Below the pieces are notes generated by a model, which saw only the letters and a list, made by a program, of their open reading frames with translations, was not told where the DNA came from and ran no database searches. Position numbers and translations under genes: made by a program. DNA of 64,000 nt from Litoreibacter arenae DSM 19593 (GTDB lineage: Bacteria > Pseudomonadota > Alphaproteobacteria > Rhodobacterales > Rhodobacteraceae), in the NCBI RefSeq assembly GCF_000442275.2, contig NZ_KE557306.1, positions 1-64,000 of the forward strand. The letters are read 5' to 3'. Below, one piece after another: positions 7,757 through 16,820 of the stretch (positions are counted from its first letter, which is position 1; every line of letters begins with the position of its first letter).

Positions 7757-9154
7757 TCAGTCCTGCACTTTCAGGATGCGGCTGTGCTTGCGGATCTCGG
7801 ATTTTAGCGCGCCCAGCGAGGTCAGGCCTTTGGCTTCCAGAATGGGTAATAGCGCGACCAGCACTTTTGCGGTTGCCAGAGCATCCCCCAACGCGGTGTG
7901 GCGCTTCTCGGGTGGGATAACAATGTCGAGCCGCTCGCAAAGCGCATCCAGCGTATGCTCCGCCGAGCCGCCGAACACGATTGCCGACAGGTGCACGGTG
8001 TCCAGCACGGGATGGTCAAAGCACAGGCCAAGGTCTTTGGCCTGCCGATGAATGAACGCCATGTCGAAGGGGGCGTTATGCGCGATGATGACCGCGTCGC
8101 TGGCAAAGCGGTGAAACGCGCGGCAGCCCTGCGCAAAATCCGGCGCATCCGCGACCATCGCATCATCGATTCCGTGAACCTTGGTGGAACTGGCAGGGAT
8201 CGGCACACCGGGATTGATCAGGCTGTCATACACCTCTCCGGGGACCAGCTTGCCATTTATCACCCGAACCGCGCCAAGCTGCACGACCTTGTCCTTTTCG
8301 GGGTTGAGGCCCGTCGTCTCGCTGTCGAACACAACAAAGCAAAGATCGCGCAGGGCGGTGTCGTCCAACGCCGAAGACCGCTGCTTGTTCATCAGGTCGA
8401 AATCATAGACCAGCGGGCGCTCGGCGTCGGGACTTAGCGGCTCCAGCATCAAAGTGTAGTCGCCGCGTTCACCGAGTAGCCGGATATGTCCTGAATACAG
8501 CGCCCCGGAATGCCCTTTCAACGCGATTTCAATGCGGCGCGCTTCGTGTTGCTTAACTTGCTCCAGCGCTCGCTCGATCCCCTCCCGCTCAAGATAGTCG
8601 AAGACCGAGCCGTCAAGGCGCGCTGGCGCTTCCTTTTCCATCAGCGCGGCAGCCTGTCCATCATACAGCACGATCTGATGATCCGTTTTTGCAACGATCA
8701 CGGCAATCGGAATGTCTGACAGAATTTGCAAAAGCTGCTGGCGTTGTCGCTTGAGGCGTTCGGTCTGCCGCGCGATGGCCTCCGAGGTCGCCTGTGACGA
8801 TGCCGCCAGCTTCTGGTGGAATGCTGTAACTGCCGGAGCAAGATCGCCAAGGTATCGGGCCTTGCTTTCATCCATACCGGCCGCGACGTCCGTGTGGGCG
8901 CGCAGGCGCATCAGGGCGGTTATCGACTCGATGGGCTTGCTGATATTTTCGTCGAATAGCAGCCAGATCAGCACGACGAGGCCCGATATGCCGAACCCAG
9001 ATACGATCGCGCTGGTCATGAAGGCAGACATCGCCGCAGGGTCGCCAAGCTGCCGGTATCCAAGCCAAAGCCCGACAAGCGCGACTGCCGTACTGCCCGA
9101 TGCAATAAGGCAGAAGAACAAAAACACGCGAAGCCTGAGGCTGAGGCTTTTCAT
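7757..9154 (-). CDS. Membrane-anchored PAS-like sensor fused to a DEDDh 3'-5' exonuclease
   Basis: A 465-residue fusion. Residues 1-70 hold two membrane segments (about 9-32 and 45-67), followed by a HAMP-like linker and a coiled coil (ISKPIESITALMRL, then helices to about 140). Residues 140-240 resemble a PAS-type sensor fold. From about 268 comes a DnaQ-type exonuclease with FDSETTGL (Asp277, Glu279), HNAPFDMAF (Asp364) and HTALGDA (His419, Asp424), a complete active site. The exonuclease would sit on the cytoplasmic face under control of the sensor part. It is the last gene of an operon with an acetate-type symporter and a CBS/nucleotidyltransferase protein. That conserved-looking partnership suggests signalling and not DNA repair, which is inference. 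Confidence 0.87.
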   Translation of the reverse strand: MKSLSLRLRVFLFFCLIASGSTAVALVGLWLGYRQLGDPAAMSAFMTSAIVSGFGISGLVVLIWLLFDENISKPIESITALMRLRAHTDVAAGMDESKARYLGDLAPAVTAFHQKLAASSQATSEAIARQTERLKRQRQQLLQILSDIPIAVIVAKTDHQIVLYDGQAAALMEKEAPARLDGSVFDYLEREGIERALEQVKQHEARRIEIALKGHSGALYSGHIRLLGERGDYTLMLEPLSPDAERPLVYDFDLMNKQRSSALDDTALRDLCFVVFDSETTGLNPEKDKVVQLGAVRVINGKLVPGEVYDSLINPGVPIPASSTKVHGIDDAMVADAPDFAQGCRAFHRFASDAVIIAHNAPFDMAFIHRQAKDLGLCFDHPVLDTVHLSAIVFGGSAEHTLDALCERLDIVIPPEKRHTALGDALATAKVLVALLPILEAKGLTSLGALKSEIRKHSRILKVQD

Positions 9155-9155
9155 T

Positions 9156-9677
9156 TCAGGTCTCCTTACAAGCAGCCCTCAAGATAGGATCTTCGGAGGA
9201 CAGATCGCGCCATTGCGCATTCGTGACTTCCCCCTCATCGCCGAATTCGATGCCGTCCACGATGTCGGCACGCTTTCCGGCGGCACAATCGAACAGGACG
9301 GGTATCTTGGCGGTGCGCGTCCAGCGCCCATAGAACACCAGATCGACGAGTTTCTGCTCGGGCTGCTCTGGATGAGTGCGCAGACTTGCGCGGTCAACTG
9401 CGACGAAGCGGCTGACGAAGGGTTTGGCATAGGTCCACGGGCGGTAGAACACACGCTCCTCCACCTTGTCGGCAACGACCATTCCGCCGGGCATCGACGC
9501 CTGCGTGCGCGAGAACCAGCTATATTCGCTGGAAATCGTGGCGAGCAGCATCGCAGCGCCAGCCGAGACCGGCACCAGCCATGAGGGCAGGCGGCCTTTC
9601 AAGGTGCGGTTGACGGCCCAAACGATCAGCGCGACCGCGGCACCGGCAACGAGTGTTCCGATCAGCTCGAAGAACAT
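9156..9677 (-). CDS. Small membrane protein of unknown function
   Basis: 173 residues. Two membrane segments lie at about 3-21 and 33-49, followed by a soluble C-terminal part of about 115 residues that should face the periplasm or cytoplasm depending on topology. I do not recognise the family. It starts 31 bases after the CBS/nucleotidyltransferase gene and stops one base before the exonuclease gene, so it belongs to the same operon and probably the same membrane complex or pathway. Confidence 0.75.
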   Translation of the reverse strand: MFFELIGTLVAGAAVALIVWAVNRTLKGRLPSWLVPVSAGAAMLLATISSEYSWFSRTQASMPGGMVVADKVEERVFYRPWTYAKPFVSRFVAVDRASLRTHPEQPEQKLVDLVFYGRWTRTAKIPVLFDCAAGKRADIVDGIEFGDEGEVTNAQWRDLSSEDPILRAACKET

Positions 9678-9708
9678 GGCCTCTTCCTTCCTTTGTGTCC
9701 TCGACAGA

Positions 9709-11523
9709 TCAGCCGAGAATACCGCGCCCCTGCATCAGTGCAGACTGCATGGTCTTGATGACAACGAACGCGTCGCGCAAATGACTGCGCTCGAAGCCGG
9801 ACAGGGACGCAGGCGACAGGTAGTTATCCGGCGCCTTGCCTTGTTTGATCTGTTTGGCCTGATGCTCCAGACGGGTCTGCGCCACCAGATCATAGGCGTC
9901 CAGCAAATCCTGACCACCGCTTTCGCTGACGATCTTGCGCGCGACAGCGCTTTCCAGCCGCGCACGGGTGTTGACCGCGTCTAATTGGCCTTGAAGGGCG
10001 TACATGCGGCCAAGGTCAACGACGGGGACGACACCGTTCAGTTTCATGTCGATCGTGTTGCGATGCTCGCCGGAGCGGACCGTGGCAAAGCCCCGCAGCA
10101 GGCCCAGCGGCGTGGCGTGGGTCAGGGCGTTGCTCGCCATATGTGCGGTGAATATGGAATTCCCCGCCGCCGCGCGCAGGGTATCAGCTTGCAAGCCTTC
10201 AAAAAGGGACGTGTCGCCGCCAATGGGCCGCAGGTCAAACATGACCGACGCCAGCATCTGCGCCTCCTTGCTGGGATTGGCGATCCATCCGCTGAAGTAG
10301 TCACGCCAGACTGACAGGGGTTGCCGCCAGCGCGGGTTGGTCGCCATCATATCGCCCGGGCAATAGACATAGCCGCAGGTGTTCAAGCCGTCGCTGACGA
10401 ACTGCGCGAACGGCTCGAAATAAGCCGCAGCGTCGTCGCTCAGCCCGTCTTCAAGGATCAGGCAGTTGTCCTGATCCGACACGCCTGTTTGCTCCTGACG
10501 CCCTTGCGAGCCGCAGGCCAGCCACAGATAGCGGGCGGGGGGCGGGCCGAACTTCTCCTCGGCAAGATGCAGCAGGCGGCGGGTGACCACGTCCGCAATA
10601 TCGGTGATCATGCGGGTGACGACATCATGACGGTTGCCAGCCGCGACCAGCTGCACCAGCAAGTCGGGAATGCGGGCCGTAACATCACGAAGCGCGTTGG
10701 CGTCTGCGGCAACCGCCGCATCCGACACCACACCGGCGGTATTGGACGCCTGAAACTTGGTCAGGTCGGTTTGGGTGACGATGCCGACCAGCTTGCCGGA
10801 TGCCACAATCGGCAAATGGCCCAGCCGGTGCTCCATCATCATGTGCAGAACGTCGGAGCCAAGAGCAGAGGGCGGCAAAACCCGCGGGTCTCGCGTCATG
10901 ATATCCTGAACCGGCGTCTCATAGGCAAGCCCGTCCGCCAGCCCTTTTCCCGATAGGTCGCGGAGCGTTACGATACCCGTCAGAACGTCGCCCTCGCAGA
11001 TGCAGAGGCACGAGATGTGCCTGTCCCGCATCATCTGTGCGGCTTCCCGAATAGTGGTGTCCGGCGGGCAGGTGACGGGCGGCGCGACCATGAGGCGGTC
11101 CACCAGCACGCTGGCCAGTCCCGATGGTGGCTTGGCGTCCGCGCGAGAGCGGTTGAAAAAGCGCGCAAAGGCGTCGTGGTCCTCGCGCAACTGATGGAAG
11201 GTGGCGGGGGAAAGACACAACAGCCGGGTGTCGCTATCTGCTTTTGCGGAGGTGACGGCGATGCCGTCGCGCAGCAATCCGCGTTCGCCGAAAGAGTTTT
11301 CCCGCTCCAGCAGCGAGATGGTGTTGTCGTTCTGGTCGGTTACAGTGACCTTGCCGTCTACGATGATGTAGAGGCCTTCCAGCACGTCGCCACGCCGGTA
11401 AATGTCGTCGCCTGCGGCTACCGATATCCACTTCGCCTGCGTCGCAAGGATTTCGCGCTCCGCGTCGGAAAGCAGGTTGTAGGGGTGGAGGCGCGACAGG
11501 AAAGACAGGCGCTCGTCGGGCAT
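9709..11523 (-). CDS. Cyclic-nucleotide-binding / CBS / DUF294 nucleotidyltransferase-like regulator
   Basis: 604 residues with four modules. A cNMP-binding barrel spans about 15-125 (GDDIYRRGDVLEGLYIIVDG and ENSFGERGLL). A pair of CBS domains follows at about 143-260 (LTGIVTLRDL, LVGIVTQTDL). The DUF294 nucleotidyltransferase-like domain has GSQGRQE at 338-344 and DQD at 350-352, and DUF294_C lies from about 460. The layout resembles bacterial GlnD-like regulators that bind adenine nucleotides. It is located between the symporter gene (60-base gap) and two membrane-protein genes. It probably senses nucleotide state and modulates transport or signalling by the operon. The target is unknown. 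Confidence 0.9.
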   Translation of the reverse strand: MPDERLSFLSRLHPYNLLSDAEREILATQAKWISVAAGDDIYRRGDVLEGLYIIVDGKVTVTDQNDNTISLLERENSFGERGLLRDGIAVTSAKADSDTRLLCLSPATFHQLREDHDAFARFFNRSRADAKPPSGLASVLVDRLMVAPPVTCPPDTTIREAAQMMRDRHISCLCICEGDVLTGIVTLRDLSGKGLADGLAYETPVQDIMTRDPRVLPPSALGSDVLHMMMEHRLGHLPIVASGKLVGIVTQTDLTKFQASNTAGVVSDAAVAADANALRDVTARIPDLLVQLVAAGNRHDVVTRMITDIADVVTRRLLHLAEEKFGPPPARYLWLACGSQGRQEQTGVSDQDNCLILEDGLSDDAAAYFEPFAQFVSDGLNTCGYVYCPGDMMATNPRWRQPLSVWRDYFSGWIANPSKEAQMLASVMFDLRPIGGDTSLFEGLQADTLRAAAGNSIFTAHMASNALTHATPLGLLRGFATVRSGEHRNTIDMKLNGVVPVVDLGRMYALQGQLDAVNTRARLESAVARKIVSESGGQDLLDAYDLVAQTRLEHQAKQIKQGKAPDNYLSPASLSGFERSHLRDAFVVIKTMQSALMQGRGILG

Positions 11524-11583
11524 GGGGATGTCCTTGCTCGGAAGGTGTCGGGCTGGCGAAGTGTCTCCGCCAGCCCGCTGGGT

Positions 11584-13383
11584 TTAGTGGTCGACCGCAG
11601 CGCCTGCGCCTGCTGGCACACGCACGCTTTCGACAAGGTCCTTGATGTCTTGCGGGGTGTCTTTCGTCGACATCGAGACAGCATAAGCCACCGCGAAGTT
11701 GATGATTGCACCGATCGCACCGATCGCGGTGGACTGGATCCCGAACAGTGAGCCGTCGACCGTGTCGGGGAACGAGTTGGTGCCTGCCACGAAGAACCAG
11801 CCTTTATGCAGGAAGATGTAGACCAGCGTGAAGACCAGACCCGACAACATGCCCGCAACCGCGCCCACGTTGTTCACGCGCTTGGAGAAAATCCCCATCA
11901 TCAGCGCCGGGAAGATCGAGGCCGCAGCAAGCCCGAACGCCAGCGCCACAGTTTGCGCCGCAAAGCCCGGTGGGTTCAGCCCCAGCCATGTCGCCACCGC
12001 AATCGCCACCGCCATCGCGATCCGGGCGGACAAAAGCTCGCCCTTCTCGGAAATGCCGGGGTTGATCGCACCTTTGACGAGGTCATGCGACACCGCCGAC
12101 GAAATCGCCAGCAGCAGGCCGGCAGCGGTCGACAGCGCGGCCGCAAGGCCACCAGCGGCCACCAGACCAATTACCCAGCTTGGCAGGCTTGCGATCTCGG
12201 GGTTCGCCAGCACAAGGATGTCACGGTTGAAGTTGGTCAGCTCGTTGCCTTCCCAGCCATTCGCCGCAGCTTTTTCGGCCATCGCGTCGGATCCGTCGTT
12301 GTAGTACTGGATCTTGCCGTCGCCGTTTTTGTCTTCCCAGTCGAGAAGACCGGTCTTCTGCCAGGTCAGCATCCAGTCATACTCAGGCGCGGTTTCGATC
12401 GTTTCAATCGAAACGGCTTCGCCGCTGGTGCCGTTTGGCCACATCAACTCGGTGATGTTCAGACGTGCCATGGCGCCAACCGCAGGGGCGGTCAGATACA
12501 GCAACGCAATGAACACCAGAGCCCAGCCTGCAGACCAGCGAGCGTCGGACACTTTCGGCACCGTGAAGAAGCGCATGATGACGTGCGGCAGACCTGCGGT
12601 ACCGATCATCAGCGACAATGTGAACAACACCATGTTAAGGTTGTCCTTGTGTGCTTCGGTGTAGCTGGCGAAGCCAAGCTCGGTCACGATCTGGTCAAGC
12701 TTTTGCAGCAGGTAGACGCTGCTCTCGCCACCGGTAGCCGTAGTCTCGGAGAACAGGCCCAAAGCCGGAATCGGCGTGCCGGTCAGTTGCAGCGAGATGA
12801 ACACGGCCGGAATCGTGTAGGCCAGAATCAGCACGACATACTGCGCCACCTGCGTGTAGGTCACGCCCTTCATGCCGCCGAACACGGCGTATGCAAACAC
12901 CACACATGCACCGATCAGCAGACCGGAGGTGTTGGAGATCTCGAGGAAACGGCCAAAGGCCACACCCACGCCGGTCATCTGGCCGATCACGTATGTGGTC
13001 GAGGCCACGATCAGGCAGATCACCGCCACCAGACGCGCGGTCGGGGAATAAAACCGGTCGCCGATGAACTCGGAGACGGTGAATTTGCCGAACTTGCGCA
13101 GGTACGGCGCCAACAGCAGCGCCAGAAGCACGTAGCCGCCGGTCCAGCCCATCAGGTAGGACGAGTTGTCGTAGCCGGTGAAGGCGATCAGACCCGCCAT
13201 GGAGATAAACGACGCCGCAGACATCCAGTCCGCTGCCGTCGCCATGCCGTTAGTGACCGGATGCACGCCGCGACCGGCAGCGTAGAATTCCGACGTGGAG
13301 CCCGCACGGGCCCAGATCGCGATGCCGATGTAGAGCGCGAAAGACGCGCCGACAAACAGCAGGTTAATTGTAAACTGATCCAT
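11584..13383 (-). CDS. Sodium:solute symporter, acetate (ActP-like) subfamily
   Basis: A 599-residue polytopic membrane protein of the SSS family. The N-terminus (EFYAAGRGVHPVTNGMATAA, then DWMSAASFISMAGLI) is the typical substrate/sodium region of the acetate permease group. A long loop with acidic residues (about 310-400, DKNGDGKIQYYNDGSD, Ca-binding-like) interrupts the core, as in the VC_2705 subfamily that pairs with a DUF4212 subunit. It starts 3 bases after that subunit. The pair would take up a short-chain carboxylate with sodium. The exact substrate is inferred from the subfamily. Confidence 0.9.
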   Translation of the reverse strand: MDQFTINLLFVGASFALYIGIAIWARAGSTSEFYAAGRGVHPVTNGMATAADWMSAASFISMAGLIAFTGYDNSSYLMGWTGGYVLLALLLAPYLRKFGKFTVSEFIGDRFYSPTARLVAVICLIVASTTYVIGQMTGVGVAFGRFLEISNTSGLLIGACVVFAYAVFGGMKGVTYTQVAQYVVLILAYTIPAVFISLQLTGTPIPALGLFSETTATGGESSVYLLQKLDQIVTELGFASYTEAHKDNLNMVLFTLSLMIGTAGLPHVIMRFFTVPKVSDARWSAGWALVFIALLYLTAPAVGAMARLNITELMWPNGTSGEAVSIETIETAPEYDWMLTWQKTGLLDWEDKNGDGKIQYYNDGSDAMAEKAAANGWEGNELTNFNRDILVLANPEIASLPSWVIGLVAAGGLAAALSTAAGLLLAISSAVSHDLVKGAINPGISEKGELLSARIAMAVAIAVATWLGLNPPGFAAQTVALAFGLAAASIFPALMMGIFSKRVNNVGAVAGMLSGLVFTLVYIFLHKGWFFVAGTNSFPDTVDGSLFGIQSTAIGAIGAIINFAVAYAVSMSTKDTPQDIKDLVESVRVPAGAGAAVDH

Positions 13384-13386
13384 AAT

Positions 13387-13668
13387 TTAGTCCTCTTCCA
13401 CGCCGAATTCACGATCCAGCTTGTTCATGCGCCACGCGTAGAAAAAAATCAGCGCGAGGAAGACAAGAATGGAACCCTGCTGGGCGAACCAGAACCCCAG
13501 ATCAGTCCCGCCGACCTGAATACCGGCAAGCATCGGGCGCAGCAGAATGCCGAAGCCGAAGGAGACCAGTGCCCAAATGATAAGGCTGATGTAGATGATA
13601 CGAATGTTTGCCGACCAGTAGCCGTCGCCGTCCCGGGCCGCTTTGGTCGTTGGTTTTAGATCCGCCAT
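13387..13668 (-). CDS. DUF4212 small subunit of the sodium/substrate symporter
   Basis: 93 residues with two membrane helices (about 25-47 and 60-80) in the DUF4212 pattern (YWSANIRIIYISLIIW, GFWFAQQGSILVFLALIFFY). It is the usual small partner encoded just before the large symporter subunit. A strong ribosome site, AAAGGAGGAG, precedes the ATG. It leads the five-gene operon running down to 7757. Confidence 0.92.
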   Translation of the reverse strand: MADLKPTTKAARDGDGYWSANIRIIYISLIIWALVSFGFGILLRPMLAGIQVGGTDLGFWFAQQGSILVFLALIFFYAWRMNKLDREFGVEED

Positions 13669-14299
13669 TTGGCGCTCCTCCTTTAGTGATCGTTATATCT
13701 TGCTCGCGCGTGTCGACCGCGATGTCCGGCCTCAACAGGGTGACGCCAACCATCCGGTGTCGCATCGGTGTCGCCAACAAATGCGGTGTCGTCTGCAAAT
13801 GCGTGGCTTGGTGTCATGCGGTTTTCCTCAAGATCATACTCGAGAGGGCGAAACCGGACAGAACGACAAATGGAAAACGGCCCCCTTAGTAAATTCTTTT
13901 ATCCGATTGGTTTTTCATGAGTAACTATCTCTTTGTGGTTAGGTGGTAATTTTGTAAACAAACTGTCCGCATCTCAAATATTTTGTAAATTTCCTTGCTA
14001 CCGGTGCGGAAAATCCGAACAAGGTCAAGGCCTTGATAGTTAACGTAGGGTAACGTCGCTGTTCTCGTTAGCCGGACAAGCGGCGTACGCGATATTTCTT
14101 AAGGCTCCGGAACGGGTGTGGGGATCGCGCTCGTCACGAAGAATCAGACACGACTTGTCCGGTTTGAAGCCATTTGCCCGAGAAATGCCTCAATCGCCTG
14201 CGACTTTTACCTCGCGTTAAACCGACTCGCGAAAGACTGACCTATGCCCGTATCGCCAAACGTCACATCGCCCGACCGCTCCGACCAACGGGGGCGCGG
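13669..14299. other. Divergent intergenic region with AT-rich regulatory-looking DNA
   Basis: This 630-base gap separates the symporter operon (minus) from a small plus-strand gene. The part at 13880-14000 is clearly AT-rich and contains a near-perfect inverted repeat TTTGT-AA-ACAAA (13951-13962), a plausible operator or promoter region for the symporter operon. No gene is supported. A longer upstream extension of the plus-strand gene exists from 14174 but has no ribosome site and is rich in Arg, so I did not use it. Confidence 0.45.
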
Positions 14300-14587
14300 A
14301 TGAGGGTGCTTGCCGGAATATTCAACAGACTACAGCTCTTTTTCTTTGCGTTTACCCTCGCCGCAAGTTCGATGATGTTTATCGGATTGGCCTCTGGAAA
14401 GCTGGAACGGGGCCAAGTCTATACCGGCTTGGCCGCCACACTGGCATCCCACATCACATCTAGTCCGGCATTGATGGCGCTCATCCCGGGTACTGTCCCG
14501 ACGCAAGTGGCGGACGACAGTTTGCAGGCGTTGAAACATCGGCAACGGCAGGTCGCCTCAAACAGCGACGTGCCGACCGGCGGCTAG
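14300..14587 (+). CDS. Small hypothetical protein with one membrane/signal segment
   Basis: 95 residues. The N-terminal helix (LQLFFFAFTLAASSMMFIGLA) is either a membrane anchor or a signal sequence. The remainder is a short soluble tail. I do not recognise the family. Its stop interlocks with the stop of mipZ on the other strand (shared CTAG at 14584-14587). The start at 14300 was chosen because the longer reading lacks a ribosome site. It may be genuine, but the evidence is modest. Confidence 0.45.
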   Translation: MRVLAGIFNRLQLFFFAFTLAASSMMFIGLASGKLERGQVYTGLAATLASHITSSPALMALIPGTVPTQVADDSLQALKHRQRQVASNSDVPTGG

Positions 14588-15396
14588 AAATTCACCTCGA
14601 CGCCGGGCAGGCGCAGCGATTTGACCAACTCGCGGACCTCTTGACGGGCTGCAATGTTCGAGATGTTGAGGTTCTTGACCCCCAGATCACCCAGATCCAG
14701 CAGCGTAAGCCCGCGTGGGAACAACTCGCGGAAAATGACTCGCTCCGAAAAGCCAGGCGCCACGCGGAAACCGATGCGCTTGGCCAAGGCCTCCACGGCG
14801 TCGGTGATCTTTTTCTTGTTATGCATGCGCTGGGTGCCGACGCGGTTGCGCACCACTATCCAGTCGATCGGCGTCAGTCCCGCCTGCGCGCGTAGCTGGC
14901 GCGCCTGCCAGACCATTTCGGCGTAAACCGAGGGGCCGATGATCTTTTGTGTTTCCGGCTCGATCCGCGCCAGCAGGTCGAAGTCGATAAAGCTGTCATT
15001 GAGCGGCGTCACCAGCGTATCGGCCAATGAGTGCGCAACCTGACTTAACCGCGTGTGTGAGCCGGGGCAGTCGATGACGATGAAGTCAAACCGGCCTTCC
15101 ATCCCCGCCACAGCCTCGGTCAGACGGCGGTCATAGATGTTTTCCCCCGCGCCAAGGCTGGCGGGATCGACCTCCGGTAGTTCAACGATCTCAGGGCAGG
15201 GCAGGCTCAAGCCGTTCTTCTTCGAGAACCGGACCCGGTTCTCGCAATAGCGCGAGAAGCTGCGCTGTCGCAAATCCAGATCAAGCGCCCCCACCGTGAA
15301 ACCCGCCCGCACAAGCGCGGTGGCCACATGCATGCAGTTGGTGGATTTGCCCGATCCGCCTTTTTCGTTGCCAAAGACGATAATATGCGCGGCCAT
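14584..15396 (-). CDS. mipZ: Division-plane positioning ATPase MipZ
   Basis: A 270-residue ParA/MinD-type ATPase. The deviant Walker A is NEKGGSGKST near residue 9, followed by GALDLDLRQRSFSRY and the Walker B-like strand FDFIVIDCPG near 105. Long stretches match the MipZ type specifically (VTPLNDSFIDFDLLARI, WIVVRNRVGTQRMHNKKKI and GFSERVIFRELFPRGLTLLD). MipZ forms a bipolar gradient with ParB and blocks FtsZ assembly away from midcell in alphaproteobacteria. It appears to be monocistronic. Confidence 0.95.
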   Translation of the reverse strand: MAAHIIVFGNEKGGSGKSTNCMHVATALVRAGFTVGALDLDLRQRSFSRYCENRVRFSKKNGLSLPCPEIVELPEVDPASLGAGENIYDRRLTEAVAGMEGRFDFIVIDCPGSHTRLSQVAHSLADTLVTPLNDSFIDFDLLARIEPETQKIIGPSVYAEMVWQARQLRAQAGLTPIDWIVVRNRVGTQRMHNKKKITDAVEALAKRIGFRVAPGFSERVIFRELFPRGLTLLDLGDLGVKNLNISNIAARQEVRELVKSLRLPGVEVNF

Positions 15397-15803
15397 GTTC
15401 TGTCCCGTATTCTAGTGCGTGTCCCCTTGCCGGGGTTCGGGGCGGTTATAAGCACGCGGCGGGGCGAGGGGAAGCGAAACTGCCGCAAAGTTTGCAGGCT
15501 GCGAACGCAAGGTTAAGCGCGCGTAAACATTCGAGGCGTAAACCCCCGCATATCGACGTCGATCCCAAATGGTTCCGGGCCCCCTCGTTGCTGGCTGTCA
15601 CAGGTCTGCAAGGATACTGGGGGCATCCGAAAATCATGCATGAGACAGGGGCTAAATACCCCTCTCCGCCGGAAAAACCGGCGAGGATGCGGGGGAAATC
15701 CCCGTCCGGCGCCCTTCGGGGCGCGCTACGTTGGAAATTCCCAGACAGAGCGCCCTCCAACCCGTGTCAGGTCCGCCTGACACGGCGTTTGGTGTGTGCA
15801 ACG
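15397..15803. other. Intergenic region with several small hairpins
   Basis: No gene is supported. Stems include CGCCGG-aaaaa-CCGGCG (15667-15683), a GGGG/CCCC stem near 15691-15703 and a GCGCCC/GGGGCGC stem near 15719-15736. They resemble the GC-rich repeat hairpins found after genes elsewhere in the window. The 120 bases next to 15397 should hold the mipZ promoter, but I see no clear -35/-10 pair. Confidence 0.4.
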
Positions 15804-15834
15804 AAAAAAGCCGCCCCGGACAAGGGCGGCTTTT
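15804..15834 (-). terminator. Rho-independent terminator after rpmE
   Basis: Arms GCCGCCC (15810-15816) and GGGCGGC (15824-15830) with a 7-base loop. Read on the minus strand, the stem is followed by six T (complement of 15804-15809). It lies 25 bases past the rpmE stop and ends the rplS-rpmE unit. Confidence 0.9.
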
Positions 15835-15858
15835 GTTGCGATACAAGAGAGGCAGGGG

Positions 15859-16080
15859 TTAGAAGCCCAGACCTTCGTATTTGTTCTTGAACTTGGAAAC
15901 ACGACCGCCCGTGTCCATCAGACGCTGGTTGCCGCCGGTCCATGCAGGGTGCGCGGACGGATCAATATCCAAAGACAGCTGGTCGCCTTCGGCGCCCCAG
16001 GTTGATTTCATCTGCACAACGTCGCCATTGGTCATTTTGACGTTGATGACGTGATATTCGGGATGAGTATCTTTTTTCAT
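15859..16080 (-). CDS. rpmE: 50S ribosomal protein L31
   Basis: 73 residues matching the L31 family: [20 protein letters not shown] at the start and [20 protein letters not shown] with [10 protein letters not shown] at the end. The zinc-binding cysteines of the C+ form are absent, as is usual in this lineage's L31 paralogue. It starts 11 bases after rplS and is followed by a strong terminator. It sits on the large ribosomal subunit. Confidence 0.97.
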   Translation of the reverse strand: MKKDTHPEYHVINVKMTNGDVVQMKSTWGAEGDQLSLDIDPSAHPAWTGGNQRLMDTGGRVSKFKNKYEGLGF

Positions 16081-16091
16081 GACGGTTCCCC

Positions 16092-16466
16092 TTACGCCTT
16101 GGGCGCTTTGTAGTTGGAATCCTCTGCGATACGGGCGGACTTGCCGCGACGCGAACGCAGGTAGTACAGCTTGGCGCGGCGCACGCGGCCACGGCGCACG
16201 ACGGTGATGCTGTCGATGTTGGTGGAGTGCAGCGGGAACACACGTTCCACACCCTCACCGAAGGAAATCTTGCGCACGCAGAACGAGCCGGCGATGCCGG
16301 TGCCGTTGTTGCGGGCGATGCAGACGCCTTCGTAATTCTGAACACGGCTACGGGTACCCTCGGTCACCTTGTAGCCCACGCGGATGGTGTCACCCGCTTT
16401 GAAGTCGGGGATGTCATGCCCCAAAGCGGCGATTTGTTCCGCTTCCAATTCTGCGATCAGGTTCAT
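16092..16466 (-). CDS. rplS: 50S ribosomal protein L19
   Basis: 124 residues with the L19 signature: [57 protein letters not shown], and [20 protein letters not shown]. It binds 23S rRNA at the 30S-50S interface. It is co-transcribed with rpmE. In most bacteria it directly follows trmD. Here an oxidoreductase gene on the other strand separates them. Confidence 0.97.
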   Translation of the reverse strand: MNLIAELEAEQIAALGHDIPDFKAGDTIRVGYKVTEGTRSRVQNYEGVCIARNNGTGIAGSFCVRKISFGEGVERVFPLHSTNIDSITVVRRGRVRRAKLYYLRSRRGKSARIAEDSNYKAPKA

Positions 16467-16820
16467 CTGAAACGCTCCTTATATGATCCCGGTTTGCCCG
16501 GTGAATGTGTCTCGCGTCCCAAGAGCTCTCGGTCTTCTTCCGGGTCCGCCGTAGCGCCCGCCAGAGATCAGGTCGTCGTTGCTTATATGCCGCCGCTTCC
16601 GCATCTGCCGCAGGCGCCGAAGAAAGCGCATCAGATGGTCAATGAAACAAAGGCTCCGGTCAGTATTCTGATTCCAGATTGGCGGGGTATAGGAGGGATC
16701 GCCCCCCAGATCAAGCGGCCATCGCCGCCCGCGCCTAAATTCGGCCTTTTCGCAGCGGAACGGTTGAAGACCGGTCCCGTGCGGCCCATCCTTGAAGGAA
16801 CCTTACCTCAGGAGCGCGAC
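16467..16820. other. Divergent intergenic region between rplS and an oxidoreductase gene
   Basis: I see no gene. It must hold the rplS promoter (minus) and the promoter of the 16821 gene (plus). A plus-strand frame is open through it and joins the oxidoreductase, but it has no family match before 16821 and is best read as chance. Confidence 0.55.

Noticed and set aside
11806-13659. A 617-codon plus-strand frame across the symporter genes
   Set aside because: Antisense shadow with Arg/His/Gln-rich translation. The minus-strand symporter and DUF4212 genes are certain.
16227-16820. Upstream extension of the oxidoreductase on the plus strand
   Set aside because: It runs through rplS in antisense with no family match. 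A ribosome site and the normal enzyme start are at 16821.
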